The position numbers and the translations under genes are program-made. Positions 35,740 through 46,788 of a DNA stretch of 64,000 nucleotides are shown in pieces. How positions within the stretch are numbered: position 1 is the stretch's first letter; every line of letters begins with the position of its first letter. The DNA comes from Nageia nagi (Eukaryota > Pinophyta), in NCBI GenBank assembly GCA_050084985.1, contig JBITNC010000001.1, positions 148,552,001 through 148,616,000 of the forward strand. Reading direction: 5' to 3'. The notes under the pieces are model-generated. The model had not been told where the DNA came from and did no database searches. It saw only the letters and a program-made list of their open reading frames with translations.

Positions 35740-36290
35740 CCTCAACAAAAATATATGTATAATCATCTAGATTAGAAACCTATTCAATCTATTCAACATT
35801 TGTGAGTGGGACATTATCATCATCAACTTGAATTGTATTATCAACCTAATATTCTTTATGAAACAAATCTTGTAATGTAGTATGTTGAGTAAATTTTTTA
35901 CTTACACTATTTATTAGGTCGATGATCTTTTTCTAATTTTTCTAAGCTACATTTATTGTAGAAATCATTAGAGGAATTGGAGCTATTAACTCTATCTAAG
36001 GCTTAGTTTCCATGCTAAGGTTAGTGCCCACACTAATGTGGGAATCCACATCAACTTTTGGAAGGATAAATAGATGGACATTTAGCATGGGAGTAGATCT
36101 ATTTGCAAAGAATCCCAAATTTATGTTTTGAGATATAAGAATCATATCGTCAAGAGGATTACTCTCCTTATACCTATTATAATTGATCTGAATTATATTA
36201 TATTAGGTTATCTTTATAGAAGTAATCATTATAGAGGTCTCTATGCTTAGAGATAGACCAAAGACTAAAATATAGAATTGATTGGAGTAT
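35740..36290 (-). pseudogene. Coding-like hydrophilic region upstream of LTR (unknown, possibly gag N-terminus)
   Basis: One minus-strand frame can be read for about 180 codons: MITSIKIT, NPLDDMILISQNINLG, KVDVDSHISVGTNLSMETKP, LINSVSKKFTQHTTLQDLF, VDNTIQVDDDNVPLTNVE and DDYTYIFVED. At least seven in-frame stops interrupt it, mostly TAG at places where Gln would fit. It ends against the LTR. I do not recognise a family. Its strand and position suggest the N-terminal part of the gag-like protein continued at 34560, split by the LTR. Confidence 0.45.
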
Positions 36291-36299
36291 AGAACCATT

Positions 36300-36867
36300 C
36301 CTCTAGTGACATGCTATACTATATCTAGGCTGTTAAGGATGTGCAACTTGATGAGTTAGCAAGGTAAGTTGAAGGGACATCGACATGCTAGGTAGGTAAA
36401 CATTTTTGTATCTTCAATCAATTTCTTATAGGTGATTCCAATATTATTTAAGTGGAATATCACTCTTATTTATCATGAATAAGAGTATTGGAGAGTTTAG
36501 AGTTTTGGCATTGTAGGTCTTTGAAGGAAGGCCAAGAGTCATTATATAAGAGATTACAATAATTGTAGGAGATTGTATTTCCATTATGTTGATGGTATTT
36601 CTCTATGCATGTAATATTGTAATTTCCATAGATAATTGAGAAGAGAAGGCTCCAATTCTATGCTAAATTAGCCCACATTGGATGAACTAGGGTAAATCAT
36701 TATGTTGATCTCGTTATGTGTTTGATATTGCTAGTATTTTGTGATTTACATTGAGAAACTTTTAAATTTTAAGTGCAAGTGTATGATCTCATAATGGTGA
36801 ATAATTTTTGTTTGAATCTATAAGTGAGGATCTGAGTATGCTATAAGCATCTAATGATTATGTATCA
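36300..36867 (+). mobile_element. 5' LTR of gypsy element B (left edge uncertain)
   Basis: The right edge is set by ...TGTATCA followed by the primer site at 36870. It holds CCCACATTGGATGAACTAGG, a motif type common in R-U5 of plant LTRs. A candidate left edge, TGACATGCTATA, lies near 36307, but there is no 3' LTR to compare with because the element's right end is lost. Confidence 0.5.
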
Positions 36868-36869
36868 TG

Positions 36870-36881
36870 TGGTATTAGAGC
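36870..36881 (+). promoter_or_regulatory. Primer-binding site of gypsy element B (tRNA-iMet)
   Basis: TGGTATTAGAGC, one transition (C to T) away from the standard initiator tRNA-Met site, 2 nt after the LTR end and 140 bp upstream of gag. Confidence 0.85.
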
Positions 36882-37023
36882 TTGTGTGCACAAAATTTAG
36901 TGTAAAAATTTTGGAAATTTTACATTGCCATATGCATGCTTTTTGATGTTTCGGAGGAGATATCAAAGACCAAAGTTGATTCCATAGGATCCTAAGATTG
37001 GTCAAAGGTGTACAGTGATAAAA

Positions 37024-37965
37024 ATGGATAATGAAGAGGAGCAACAATCTGCTATTCCTACCATGTCAAATGCCAATTTTGAAAGGAGATTTTTGGTAAT
37101 GGAGAATCATTTGGCTTATTTGGATGAGTTTTTGGCTATTGGAGCAAATGTAAATATCAATAAAACATATCATGATGTACTTGGAAGATCTAATTCATCA
37201 TCTTCATCAAATCAAATTCCATTCAAGGTGGAGGCCACAATGAACATTCCTACTTTTGGAGGAGAGGTTGATGCAAAAAAGATGAACAATTGGTTGAAAC
37301 AATTAGAGGTTTATTTCTATATTTATGGTGTTGTAAATGATATTGATAAAATCTCTTTTTCTAGATTAAATATGAGTTTACATGCTTTATTTTGGTGGGA
37401 AAGCCATGTAGAAAATCTTAATCATGAACATTTATCAAAAATATATTCTTGGAATGAGTTTAAGGAGTTAAGAGATTAATTTTATCCATTAGGATATCAT
37501 AGAAAATAATTGATGAAATGGAAATTATTTAAATAAAAAGAGGGAAAATTTTCAATAATACACTAAGAAATTTAGGAAACAAACTACTTTGATTGGGGTT
37601 TCACTTAAAGATCCTCAAATTTTAATGTACATTGGAGGTTTACATAGTCATTTACAAAAGACTATTATGTTATTTAATCCTACTAATATTGATCAAGTGT
37701 GTGTGCAAGTGTAGTATTTAGAGAAAGATAGTAAATCAAGGAGATAATATGATGAATCCAAGAAGGCTTCTATTTCAAGGGGAGGAAAAGAGAAAGGTTA
37801 ATCTCAAGATAAAGGAAAAAGTAAGAAAGAAACTAAGACCACTAATATTTCAAAGAAAGAAGGTGATATTAGGCATTATAATCAATGTGATAAAGATGGT
37901 CATATTGATAGTAAATATTGGAAATTATATTTAGAATTTTATATATATATATATATATAATCATA
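37024..37965 (+). pseudogene. Gypsy element B: gag
   Basis: Starts at ATG 37024 (MDNEEEQQSAIP). The first ~150 codons are open and contain the chromovirus-like gag core: ATMNIPTFGGEVDAKKMNNW, LKQLEVYFYI and SLHALFWWESHVENL. After a stop at 37477 it continues in pieces with LKDPQILMYIGGLH-like sequence, a Lys-rich tract and a degraded zinc knuckle HYNQCDKDGHIDSKYWKL, in which two expected Cys are Tyr. A short (AT)n tract follows at 37940-37960. Confidence 0.8.
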
Positions 37966-38064
37966 ATAATAAGGAGAAAACTAATTCTATAGTTCTCAAA
38001 TATGAAGATATTGAGGGAAGTTCATATGTTGATGAAAAAGTGATTTCTTTAGCCATTCAAAAGG

Positions 38065-38440
38065 TTGAAGAACCCCAAGACATTGAAGAAAAAAGAACTC
38101 AATTATTCCACCTCAAAATTCAAATCAATAAAACTAAAATATTGCATTGTTAATCTAGGTTCTCAAGCAAATTTGATTTTAGAGACTATGGTGAGTAATT
38201 TGGGATTGGAAACTTTCAACCATCATTCCATATCCTTCGGGTTGGATGTATTGTAATACTAGTTTACAAGTAAATAAGCAATGTAAGATGAAATTTTCTA
38301 TTTGTACAAAGTACATTTATGAAGTTACGGTAGATATTATTCCTTTAGACATTTGTGGTGCTATTCTTGGTAACCCTTACATGTGGGATAGATATGGTAT
38401 TTATTATACAAGATTGAACAAATTATGATTGGCAAAACAT
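38065..38440 (+). pseudogene. Gypsy element B: protease
   Basis: Two overlapping frames. The first has KLKYCIVNLGSQANLI, corresponding to the active-site D-x-G-S motif with Asp replaced by Asn, then SNLGLETFNHH. After a frameshift near 38246 the second has EVTVDIIPLDICGAILGNPY and MWDRYGIYY, typical of chromovirus proteases. Loss of the Asp would abolish activity. Confidence 0.75.
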
Positions 38441-38829
38441 GGAAAGGTATTTTTAGCTAGTGCACATAAAAGTAGCAAAAATCTACCTTTGGTCACTACT
38501 AGTTAGGTAAAATGGCTTTTGAATGCTTCTAAAAAGTTTATTCTGATCATGATGAAAATAGGAGCTTGAGGAGAGATGAATCTCACACTATTAGCAGCAT
38601 GCAATATTGATTGTAGGTTATTAACAATATGCAAAAGAGAGGAACAAATGCAAAATTTGTTTGAGAGTTAGTAACTTATTTGCAGAGCCAAAGGAATTAC
38701 CTCCTATGGGGGATATATAGCATGATATTCAATTGTTACTTGATGCTTCATTACCCAACATAGCTTTGTATTGGTAATTAGTTTTGAAGAAAGAGGAGAT
38801 AAAAAGGCAAATTTAAGAGTTGGTTGATT

Positions 38830-39535
38830 AAGGTGTGATCAGATCAAGTACATCTTGATATGGATAACCTATTGTTTTGTTTCCCAAGAAAGATCAAACT
38901 TGGATATTATGTATTGACTATAGATCGCTTAACAAAATCACCATAAAAAAATGCTATCCTTTACCTCAGATATATGATCTTTTGGATCAGTTGTAAGGGA
39001 AAGATTCTTCACAATATCACCAAGTTCAAATCAAGGAGGAGGACATTTAGAATATTTCTTTCAAGACAAGACAAGAAAAGGCCTATTTGAGTGGCTTGTT
39101 TTGCCATTTGGTTTATGCAATGCACTAGTCACTTTTATGAGGGTAATGAATGATGTGATTCATCCATTTATTAATTCTTCTATTGTTGTTAACTTGTATG
39201 ATATTATTATTTATAGTTCTTCTTGGGAAGAACATATTGTACATATTAGACAAGTGTTGCAATCTTTGCATAGGGAGAATTTATTGTTAAAATATTCAAA
39301 ATGTGAGTTTGGAAAAGAGTCTTTGGTGTATTTGGGCCATGTTATTGGTCATGGACAACTTAAGATAAATCCTAGTAAAGTAAGTGCTATAGTAGATTGG
39401 CCAAAGCCAACTAATGTAACTAAAGTAAGAAGTTTCTTAGGTTATATACAATATTTGAGAAAGTTTATTATTGATTTTTCTTATATTGCTTCACCTTTAC
39501 ATGATGTAACCAAAAAGATGCAAATTTTCCAATGA
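38830..39535 (+). pseudogene. Gypsy element B: reverse transcriptase
   Basis: Pieces in order: [20 protein letters not shown] (~38880), [13 protein letters not shown] (~38957), MPFGLCNALVTFMRVMNDVI (39101), NLYDIIIYSSSWEEHI (~39192), KCEFGKESLVYLGHVIG (~39298) and VRSFLGYIQYLRKFI (~39425). The YLDD loop has become NLYD, losing Tyr and the first catalytic Asp. The last 144 codons remain open. Confidence 0.85.
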
Positions 39536-39599
39536 GGAAAATAACAATAAACATCTTTTATTTCCTTAAAGAAAAAGATTATTAGTGCACCTATGCTAG

Positions 39600-40010
39600 C
39601 ACTTCCTAATTTGTAGAATCCATTTGAAGTGGAGACTAATGCAAGTGACTATTCCATGGGATTTATTTTGTTACAAGAAGGTAAACTAATTTGCTATCAT
39701 GCTAAAAAATTTAGTGAGGCCATTTTGATTTATCCTACTTATGATAAGGAAATGTATGCATTGGTTAAACTATTAAAAAGTGTAAACATTACTTAATAGG
39801 AAAAGAAACAATCATTCATACTAATCATCAACCATTAAATTATTTGTGAACTCAATCAAAATTGCAATAAACTAGACACTATAGATGGATGGATTTTCTA
39901 CAATAATTTCATCTAGTGATAAAGTATAAGAAAGGAACACAAAATAAGGTTGCTGAAATGATTTATAGACCACCTATAACTATAGATTCCACAATCATCA
40001 ATGGCATATA
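39600..40010 (+). pseudogene. Gypsy element B: RNase H
   Basis: FEVETNASDYSMGFILLQEG (~39630; Asp to Asn at the usual DASD), YHAKKFSEAILIYPTYDKEM (~39697), KEMYALVKLLKS, then KETIIHTNHQPLNY (~39804) and a weak tail to ~39970. Interrupted by stops. Confidence 0.8.
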
Positions 40011-40112
40011 GTATTGATTATGGTACATTAGTAGTGTGTAAATAGGGTTTAATGAGTTCCCTCTCAGTACTAAAATTTCTTCCTTTTCTATCTGAGTCAT
40101 TTACAAAGGGAT

Positions 40113-41090
40113 ATGTGCAAGACCCTAACTTTAGAGAAGTGTATGAGTAGTTGTCTTCATCTAGGTCCAAGTATGAGGGTTTGGATTATTTTCAATTACA
40201 AAAGAGACTTCTTTATCTTTTTTCATGCACTATGTGTACCTATGGGTGAAAGGATTGGACTGACTAGAGAATTACATACTTCAAAAATTGTAGGACATTT
40301 TGAGGTTAGAAAGACATTGTACAATTTACAAAGATATATATATTGGCCAAAGATGCAAGATCAAGTTGCCAAGTACCTAAGGGGATGTTCCTTGTGTTGT
40401 ACCAGCAAGCTAAGTAACAAGAAATTGGACTTGTATTAGCCACTTTTAGTACTTTCATGTCCATGGGAGTGTATCTAAATGGATTTTGTGGGAGGATTAC
40501 CTATGAATAAAAAGGTTCATGACTATTTTTTTGTTGTTGTGGATAGATTTAGCAATATGTGTGTTTTGATTCCATGTAAGAAGACTATAATAGGATAATA
40601 TGCTACAAATTTATTCTTTTCTCATGTTTGTGTTCATTTTGGATTGCCTAATTCCATTATTTTAGATAGAGATAGTAGATTTATGGGCACATTTTGGACA
40701 TGCTTATGGGAAAATATGGACACAAGGTTGAAGAGGAGTATTTCCTTTCATCCTCAAATGGATGGAAAAATCAAGGTGGTGAATAGGATAGTGGTTCAAC
40801 TCTTTAGGGGTTATTGTGGCAAGCATCCTAAGTCTTGGAATGAACATATTGAATATATCCAACATTCATACAATAGGGCAATTAATTATTCCATTAATAA
40901 GAGTCCTTTTGAGACTTGTTTTGGTTATTTACCACCTTCACATTTTAATTATGTGTTTGAGAAGAAAAAGAATGAACAAGATTCACTTGAGAAAGAGGAA
41001 AATCAAGATGAAAAATTTGTTGAAAGGATTAGGAAAATTCATTTGAAATTCCAAAAGCAACTTGAGATAAGTCAAGCCAAATACAAGATG
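40113..41090 (+). pseudogene. Gypsy element B: integrase, part 1
   Basis: The zinc-binding segment has ELHTSKIVGHFEVRKTL, YWPKMQDQVAKYLRGCSLC and C (H-H-C-C preserved). The core follows: [20 protein letters not shown] (~40478), ILDRDSRFMGTFW (~40660) and SFHPQMDGKIKVVNR (~40750). Both catalytic Asp are present, but the catalytic Glu (usually E-V-V-N-R) is Lys. The C-terminal SWNEHIEYIQHSYNRAINYS is intact. The frame ends at 41090 where a copia element has inserted; the continuation is at 46508. Confidence 0.85.
41086..41090. repeat. Target-site duplication AGATG (left)
   Basis: AGATG within the gypsy B integrase, repeated exactly at 46508-46512 after the inserted copia element. Confidence 0.95.
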
Positions 41091-41636
41091 TGAACAAATT
41101 TTGACCATTACACAATATTGGAACCTCAAATAACAGATTGCATTAACTGAACTTACAATGGAGCAAGATTACAATCTTAGAGCTTCAAAAAACATTTCTA
41201 GAGCTCGTCTGGAGCCTTTTCTGGAGCTCATCTGGAGCTTTTCTGGAGCTCATCTGGAGCCTTTTTTGGAGCTCATCTACAGCTCATCTAGAGCCTTTTC
41301 TGGAGCTCATCTAGAGTTCATATGGAGCCTTTTTTGGAGCTCATTTGGAGCCTTTTCTAGAGCTCATTTGGAGTTCCTTTTTCTTTTTTTTTGCTCTACT
41401 TAAGTTGGTTTGCTATTAAAGTATTTACAGCTCTCATCCACTACACATACAAATGTTACATTGTCAGGTCTGTTCCCAACTACTTCATCATATTAAACAA
41501 TTTTAGCATATTCTTGCTGTAGCCACCAACTGCATAGCCTCCAATCATAGCAGCCTATTAAACTATGTAAGAAGGAAAGAAAATGCCTCAGCCAGGTGAA
41601 GTGGAGTGAAATGAATTTGATGCTAAGTTGTCTACA
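41091..41636 (-). mobile_element. 3' LTR of copia element N
   Basis: Plus strand TGAACAAATTTTG to GTTGTCTACA. Contains a GAGCTC-rich minisatellite (41200-41375) and, outside it, closely matches 45940-46507. Confidence 0.9.
41200..41375. repeat. GAGCTC minisatellite in the 3' LTR
   Basis: About a dozen units of the form GGAGCTCATCT(G/A)GAGCC with optional TTTTCT spacers. Each unit carries the self-complementary GAGCTC or a close variant. Unit order and number differ from the copy in the other LTR. It also creates a meaningless Glu-Leu-rich frame. Confidence 0.9.
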
Positions 41637-41651
41637 TTCTCCCCCTTGATG
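41637..41651 (-). promoter_or_regulatory. Polypurine tract of copia element N
   Basis: Minus strand CATCAAGGGGGAGAA immediately before the 3' LTR start TGTAGACAAC. Confidence 0.9.
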
Positions 41652-41699
41652 CAAAGAGAACTCACCATGGAGTCTCTGAGCATCACATACTGAGCTTTG

Positions 41700-43560
41700 A
41701 CAACACCTTTTATGAAATATCAGCCAAGTTGATCTTGGTGTTGCAATAGTGAATCTCAATTTGGTCCTTCTCCACCATGTCACGAATGAAGTGGTACTTG
41801 AGTTGGAAGTGCTTTGACCTACTATGGTGGATGGGATTGTGTGCCAACTGAATGGCACTTTGGTTGTCACAGTAAAGAATTGTTGGTCCATGTTGTTTCT
41901 CACCAATTTCATCAAGTAGTTTCCTTAGCCATAAGGCTTGTGCACTAGCTACAGTGAGGGCTATATACTCAGCCTCACAAGAAGAGAGAGCAACTATAGA
42001 TTGCTTCTTAGAACTCCATGTTATCATTCCTAAACTAAGTGAGAAACATTGCCCAGAAGTGGACTTCCTATCATCCAAATTGCTGCCCTAATCACTATCA
42101 CTAAAACCAACAAGCTTAAACATTTCAACATGAGAGTAGTGAAGACCATAACCAATGGTACCTTTGACATACCTCAAAATGCATTTTATAGCCTTCAAAT
42201 ACAAAATAGAAGGATCATTCATGTATCTAGATACCAAAGAGATAGCAAATTATATATCAAGCCTAGTGTTGCAAAGGAACATAAGGCTACCAACTATGCT
42301 TCTAAATTCTATCACACTTGCTTTTGGAGCACCATCATCCTTACAAAGCAACTCACCATGAGCTACAGGATTGTGAATAACAGTACAATTTGTCATACCA
42401 TACTTAGAAAGCATGTCCCTTGCATATTTACTTTGACAAACAAAAATCTCTTCTTGACATTGGTGGACCTCCATGCCAAGAAAGTACCTCATAAGGCCCA
42501 AATCCTTCATTTCAAACTCATTCATCAAATTATTCTTAAATTTGTTGTTCAAGATTGGATCACTTCCCATATATATCAAATCATCAACATAAAGAGAAAT
42601 AAGCAAAATCTGATTACCTTCTCTCTTGATGTAGAGTGTTGGCTCATTCTTGCTCCTCATGAGTCCAAAATTCTGAAAGTATCCATCTATGCGAGTGTAC
42701 CAAGCTCTTGGAGCTTACTTAAGGCCATACAAGGCCTTCTTGAGCTTGTACACATGATGTTCTTTGCCTTGCACTTGAAAACCTTGAGGCTGCTGTACAA
42801 AAACCTCTTCATCCAATTAACCATTCAAGAATGCACTCTTCACATCCATGTGGTAGACACTCTAATGGTTTTGGGCAGCCATTGAAAGGAGCAACCTTAC
42901 TATTTCTTGCCTTGCAACCAGTGCAAAAGTCTCTTCAAAGTCTACACCATGTTTTTGTGTGAAGCCTTTAGCAACCAATCTTGCTTTGTGTCTCTCTATG
43001 GTATTATCACTATTGTACCTGGTCTTGTAGACCCACTTGGAGCCCACACACCTCTTTCCTTTGGGCAACTCACAAAGTTCCCAAGTGTCATTTTTGTTTA
43101 TGGAGTGAAGGTTCTCTTGCATAGCCTTCACCCACACATTTTTGGTGCAAGCTTCCTCATAACAAGATGGATCAAAAATAGAAATATTAGTATTTTGGGC
43201 TACACACAAAGCATAGTTCACCATCTCACCCTTTGGATCCTCATCAAGTTCCATATTGCTAAATTGCTTAACAAACTTCTCCATTTCATGAAATTGACTT
43301 CTTGATAATCTTTGATGGAAATTTTGATCTAAAACTTGAGAAGGAGGATGGTTTTGAAAGTGTCTTTTACCTCTCTTGGTCTTCATCACTTCTTGGATCA
43401 CATTTGGAGAGCCACCACTTGAAGGTGATCTTGGAGTGGATTTTGAGCTTTGAGATGGACTTGATGGAGGACTTGGAGGCACCACTTGGAGGTTTGGAAG
43501 AGAATTTGACCTCTTGGGCTGCACATTCTTTGCTTGTGAAGTATCTTCATGGCTGGTCAC
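41700..43560 (-). pseudogene. Copia element N: RT and RNase H
   Basis: Minus strand: a Pro/Ser-rich integrase-RT linker, then RT with WVKAMQENLHSINKNDTWEL, VGSKWVYKTRYN, HKARLVAKGFTQKHGVDFEE, MDVKSAFLNG and the intact loop LYVDDLIYMG (42598-42569). RNase H follows with RSIVGSLMFLCNTRLDI, DDRKSTSGQCFSLSLG, KKQSIVALSSCEAEYIAL and DNQSAIQLAHNP. Stops interrupt at 42861-42863 (after AAQNH), inside FLNG-LDEE, at ~42718, after NTRLDI and after INLADIS. Catalytic residues look preserved, so inactivation is by stops only. Confidence 0.9.
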
Positions 43561-43587
43561 TCCTTCTCCAATGTCTACAATGCATTT

Positions 43588-44526
43588 TTATTGTTGTCCA
43601 TACACTTTCCCCTCCTCAAAAATGACATCCCGGGAGATAAGTGTTTTCTTGGTTTTGGGGTTGTAAAGCCTATATGCTTTACTCTCATCACTGTATCCAA
43701 TGAACACACATGGTTCACTCTTTGCATCCAACTTTTTTCTATGCTCCTTTGGCACATGAGCATATGCCAAACACCCAAAAACTTTGAAATGCCAGATAGT
43801 AGGCTTCTTATCATACCAAGCCTCATAGGGGGTCTTGCCATCAATGGCACTAGTGGAACACCTATTCAAGATGTAGTTTGCTATCTTTATTGCTTTAGCC
43901 CAATACATGTAATGCAATTTTTTGGATTGCATCAAACATCTTGCCATCTCCATGAGAGTTCTATTCTTCCTTTCTGCCACACCATTTTGTTGAGGAGTAT
44001 AGGCTATAGTAAACTGTCTTTTGATGCCATTTCGCTTGAAAAACTTAGAAAAATTAGTAGAAGAATACTCTCCTCCTCTATCACTCCTCACACATTTAAT
44101 CTTATGTTCACATTCATTCTCAACCATCTCTTTGAATTCTTTAAAAAACTCAAATGCTTCATCTTTATGCTTCAAAAAATAGACCCAACTCATTCTACTA
44201 AAATCATCAATGAAGGTGAGAAAATAAGAACTCATACGAAGACTTTTGTTTTGCATTGGTCCACATAAATCAGTATGAACCAACTGTAGTGGGAATAAGG
44301 CCCTCCATGCTTTCCCATGATCAAATTTCTACCTTGTTTGCTTGCCCAACACACAACCTTCACAAACTAATTTTGGATTTTCAACAAGAGGTAAACCATG
44401 AACTAGCTCATGAGATAGTTTCAAACTACTGAAATTTACATGTCCAAATCTAAGATGCCATAACCAAGACTCATCTTTAACAGCCGCATTTGCAAGAATA
44501 TTATCCCCCTTTTTTCCAAGTTTCAA
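43588..44526 (-). pseudogene. Copia element N: integrase
   Basis: The pre-integrase zinc domain has WLWHLRFGHVNFSSL and LVCEGCVLGKQTR, giving the H-H-C-C pattern, with one stop just after KQTR. The core has LVHTDLCGPM, IDDFSRMSWVYFLKH, CVRSDRGGEYSS and TPQQNGVAERKNRTLMEMAR: the D, D, E triad is complete with the usual ~35-residue spacing between the second Asp and the Glu. It ends in FGCLAYAHVP and FIGYSDESKAYRLYNPKTKK. The main body is open for 231 codons. Long antisense frames on the plus strand here are shadows. Confidence 0.9.
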
Positions 44527-45832
44527 TGGGAATAAATGATTTGGAGAATTTTAACATTAGAAACTAACTTATGCCCATGGTTCTTATCAAAAATTTCACA
44601 CTTACCCTCATCAAAGACTAGCTTGTAGTTATTTTCCAACATTTGCCCAATACTCAACAAACTATGAGCCATATCCAGAGTGTGATACACATTGTGCATC
44701 TTCTTCATCCCATGCTTGGTAGGCACTTCAAGCATGCCTTTGCCAGCCACCTCAATTGCAAAATTATTGCCAAGCTTGATACTTGACTTGTAGGAATGGT
44801 CCATGGATGAAAGTAGCTCCCCTTACCAGTCATATGGTTTGAACATCCAGAGTCCAACAACGAAGTCTCCTCTTGTTTTTTTTCAGCCATATTGGCTATC
44901 TCCTCCATGGAAAGAAAGAGAGTTTCACCATACTCTTCTTCCTCTCCAAAATTTGCCACTTTTCCATCACCATTTACCGCTTGTTTTGCTCTACACTCCC
45001 TCTCATAATGCCCATTCTTGTTGCAGTAGTAGCATTGAGCATTCCTCTTGTCACCATTGCTTCTACCTCTTCCTCTTGTGTTGGAATAGCCTCCTCTTCC
45101 TCTACCTCTAGCTCTCCCTCTTTGTTGGCCTCTACCTCTACCTCTACCTTGTCCATTTGAGCTAGAATCACCTTCTTTTGCAACAAAGGCTTTCTCCTCT
45201 TTATTGGATTGGACTAGTTCATCATCAACCATTTCTTCATGAGATATAAGGCAGCCAATGAGAGAATCTATCTCCATTTGAGAGAGGTCTTTTGTCTCCA
45301 TCAATATCATAGCAATGTGATGCCACTTCTTGGTAAGAGATCTCAAAAAAATTTTGATTACAATGGCCTTCTCCAAGGTCTCTCCAAGAGTTAGCATTTT
45401 GTTCACAATCTCTTTGACTCTAACACAATAATCTTAAGCTTTTTCACTCTCCTTCATTTTTAAATTCTCAAATTCTATCCTTAGAATCTGCAATTTTACT
45501 TCCTTCACTTGATCACTCCCTTGGAATCCTACCTTCAACATAGCCCAAGCCTCTTTAGCTGTCTTGTAGCCTGCAATTCTTGGAAAAATGCTCCTATCAA
45601 GAGCTGCTTGGAGATGAGACAAGGCAAGAGAGTTCTTGCTCCTACATTCCTTCATATCTTTCTTATCTTCTACTAAAAGAGAGCTCCAATCTACTAGCTC
45701 TACATAGCCATCATCAACAACATCCCACAAATCTTTGCCAATGAGCAAAGTTTGTATCTTGATGCTCCAATATCCATAGTCACTACCATCAAACTCTGGA
45801 ATGGGAATGGATGAGCTTGTGTTTCTGGCCAT
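44527..45832 (-). pseudogene. Copia element N: gag and protease
   Basis: The likely start is the ATG at 45832 (MARNTSSSIPIPEFDGSDYG), followed by YWSIKIQTLLIGKDLWDVV, typical of copia gag (UBN2). A stop at 45434-45436 sits where the frame resumes as DYCVRVKEIVNKM, as from a single CAA to TAA change. Then come an RGRG-rich segment, the zinc knuckle CYYCNKNGHYEREC (~45034-44994) and the protease site LLDSGCSNHMTGKG (~44861-44825). Loss of one G in a G-run (44819-44822) shifts the frame; the protease then continues as DHSYKSSIKLGNNFAIEVAG. Gag would form particles and the protease would process Gag-Pol. Confidence 0.9.
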
Positions 45833-45925
45833 TATACCTGCAAACAAGAAACCAAAACACTATAAGCAACTTTTGCAATTGCTAGAAGCCATAGGCTTTC
45901 TCAAACCTAGCTCAGACCCAACAAT

Positions 45926-45937
45926 GCTCTGATACCA
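45926..45937 (-). promoter_or_regulatory. Primer-binding site of copia element N (tRNA-iMet)
   Basis: Minus-strand TGGTATCAGAGC, 2 nt after the 5' LTR end, a perfect initiator tRNA-Met match. Confidence 0.95.
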
Positions 45938-45939
45938 AA

Positions 45940-46507
45940 TGAACAAAATTTGACCATTACACAATATTGGAACCTCATATAATATATTGCATTAACTAAA
46001 CTTACAATGGAGCAAGATTACAATCTTAGAGCTTCAAAAAATATTTTTGGAGCTCATCTAGAGCCTTTTCTGGAGCTCATCTAGAGCTCATCTAGAGCCT
46101 TTTCTGGAGCTCATCTGGAGCTCATCTAGAGCTCATCTAGAGCTCGTCTGGAGCCTTTTCTAGAGCTCATCTAGAGTTCATTTGGAGCCTTTTCTAGAGC
46201 TCATCTGGAGCTTGTATGGAGCCTTTTCTGGAGCTCATCTAGAGTTCCTTTTTCTTTTTTTTTGCTCTACTTAAGTTGGTTTGCTATTAAAGTATTTACA
46301 ACTCTCATCCACTACACATACAAATGTTACATTGTTAGGTCTGTTCCCAACTACTTCATTAGATTAAATAGTTTTAGCATATTCTTGCTGTAGCCACCAA
46401 CTGCATAGCCTCCAATCATAGCAACCCATTAAACTATGTAAGAAGGAAAGAAAACACCTCAACCAGGTGAAGTGGAGTGAAACGAATTTGATGCTGAGTT
46501 GTATACA
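45940..46507 (-). mobile_element. 5' LTR of copia element N
   Basis: Plus strand TGAACAAAATTTG to GTTGTATACA. Carries its own version of the GAGCTC minisatellite (46050-46240). The promoter of the element would lie here. Confidence 0.9.
46050..46240. repeat. GAGCTC minisatellite in the 5' LTR
   Basis: About 13 units of GGAGCTCATCTAGAGC with TTTTCT spacers, in an arrangement that differs from 41200-41375 although the LTRs were identical at insertion. Confidence 0.9.
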
Positions 46508-46512
46508 AGATG
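46508..46512. repeat. Target-site duplication AGATG (right)
   Basis: Exact match to 41086-41090; the gypsy integrase reading resumes directly after it. Confidence 0.95.
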
Positions 46513-46785
46513 AGACATGAAAAACATAGAGTTGACCATATGTTTCATGTGGGAGACCATGTTTAGTTGCTTCTTAGTAAGGAGATGTTGAAATGACTAG
46601 TAAATAAGTTCAATCCTATAAGGTATGGACCATTTGAGATTATGGAGCAAGCGGTAATGCTTTTAGATTGAATCTATTAGAATATATGAACATCTATTTA
46701 GTTGTAAATGTTGAGCATTATAAAATGTATGAGCCATCTATGTTAGATGAAGATGAAGTAGGTTCAAATATCACCTACCTTACAC
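46513..46785 (+). pseudogene. Gypsy element B: integrase, part 2 (C-terminal)
   Basis: Continues the interrupted frame: RHEKHRVDHMFHVGDHV, LLLSKEMLK, NKFNPIRYGPFEIMEQ and, after a shift, a tail with YLNIYLVVNVEHYKMYEPSM-like sequence and DEDEVGSN. This is the GPY-type end of chromovirus integrases. Gypsy similarity stops near 46785, where minus-strand foreign sequence begins; the element's 3' LTR was not found. Confidence 0.8.
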
Positions 46786-46788
46786 TAC

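Larger units (their letters stand above)
41091..46507 (-). mobile_element. Copia element N, complete but inactive, nested in gypsy B
   Basis: A 5,417-bp Ty1/copia element on the minus strand with two LTRs (546 and 568 bp), primer site, gag, protease, integrase, RT, RNase H and polypurine tract in canonical copia order. A perfect AGATG duplication and an interrupted gypsy integrase frame prove insertion. By eye the LTR ends differ at about 6%, mostly C/T and G/A. Coding has a few stops and at least one frameshift, so it is the best preserved element here but not functional. Confidence 0.95.

Noticed and set aside
41158-41403. 81-codon frame with repeated Leu-Glu-Pro-Phe pattern
   Set aside because: Arises from the GAGCTC minisatellite of the LTR; repetitive DNA, not a gene.
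42049-42885. 278-codon plus-strand frame
   Set aside because: Exactly antisense to the copia N RT/RNase H frame, which has clear family motifs; its composition is that of a shadow.
43549-44268. 239-codon plus-strand frame
   Set aside because: Antisense to the intact-looking copia N integrase (DDE motifs on the minus strand).
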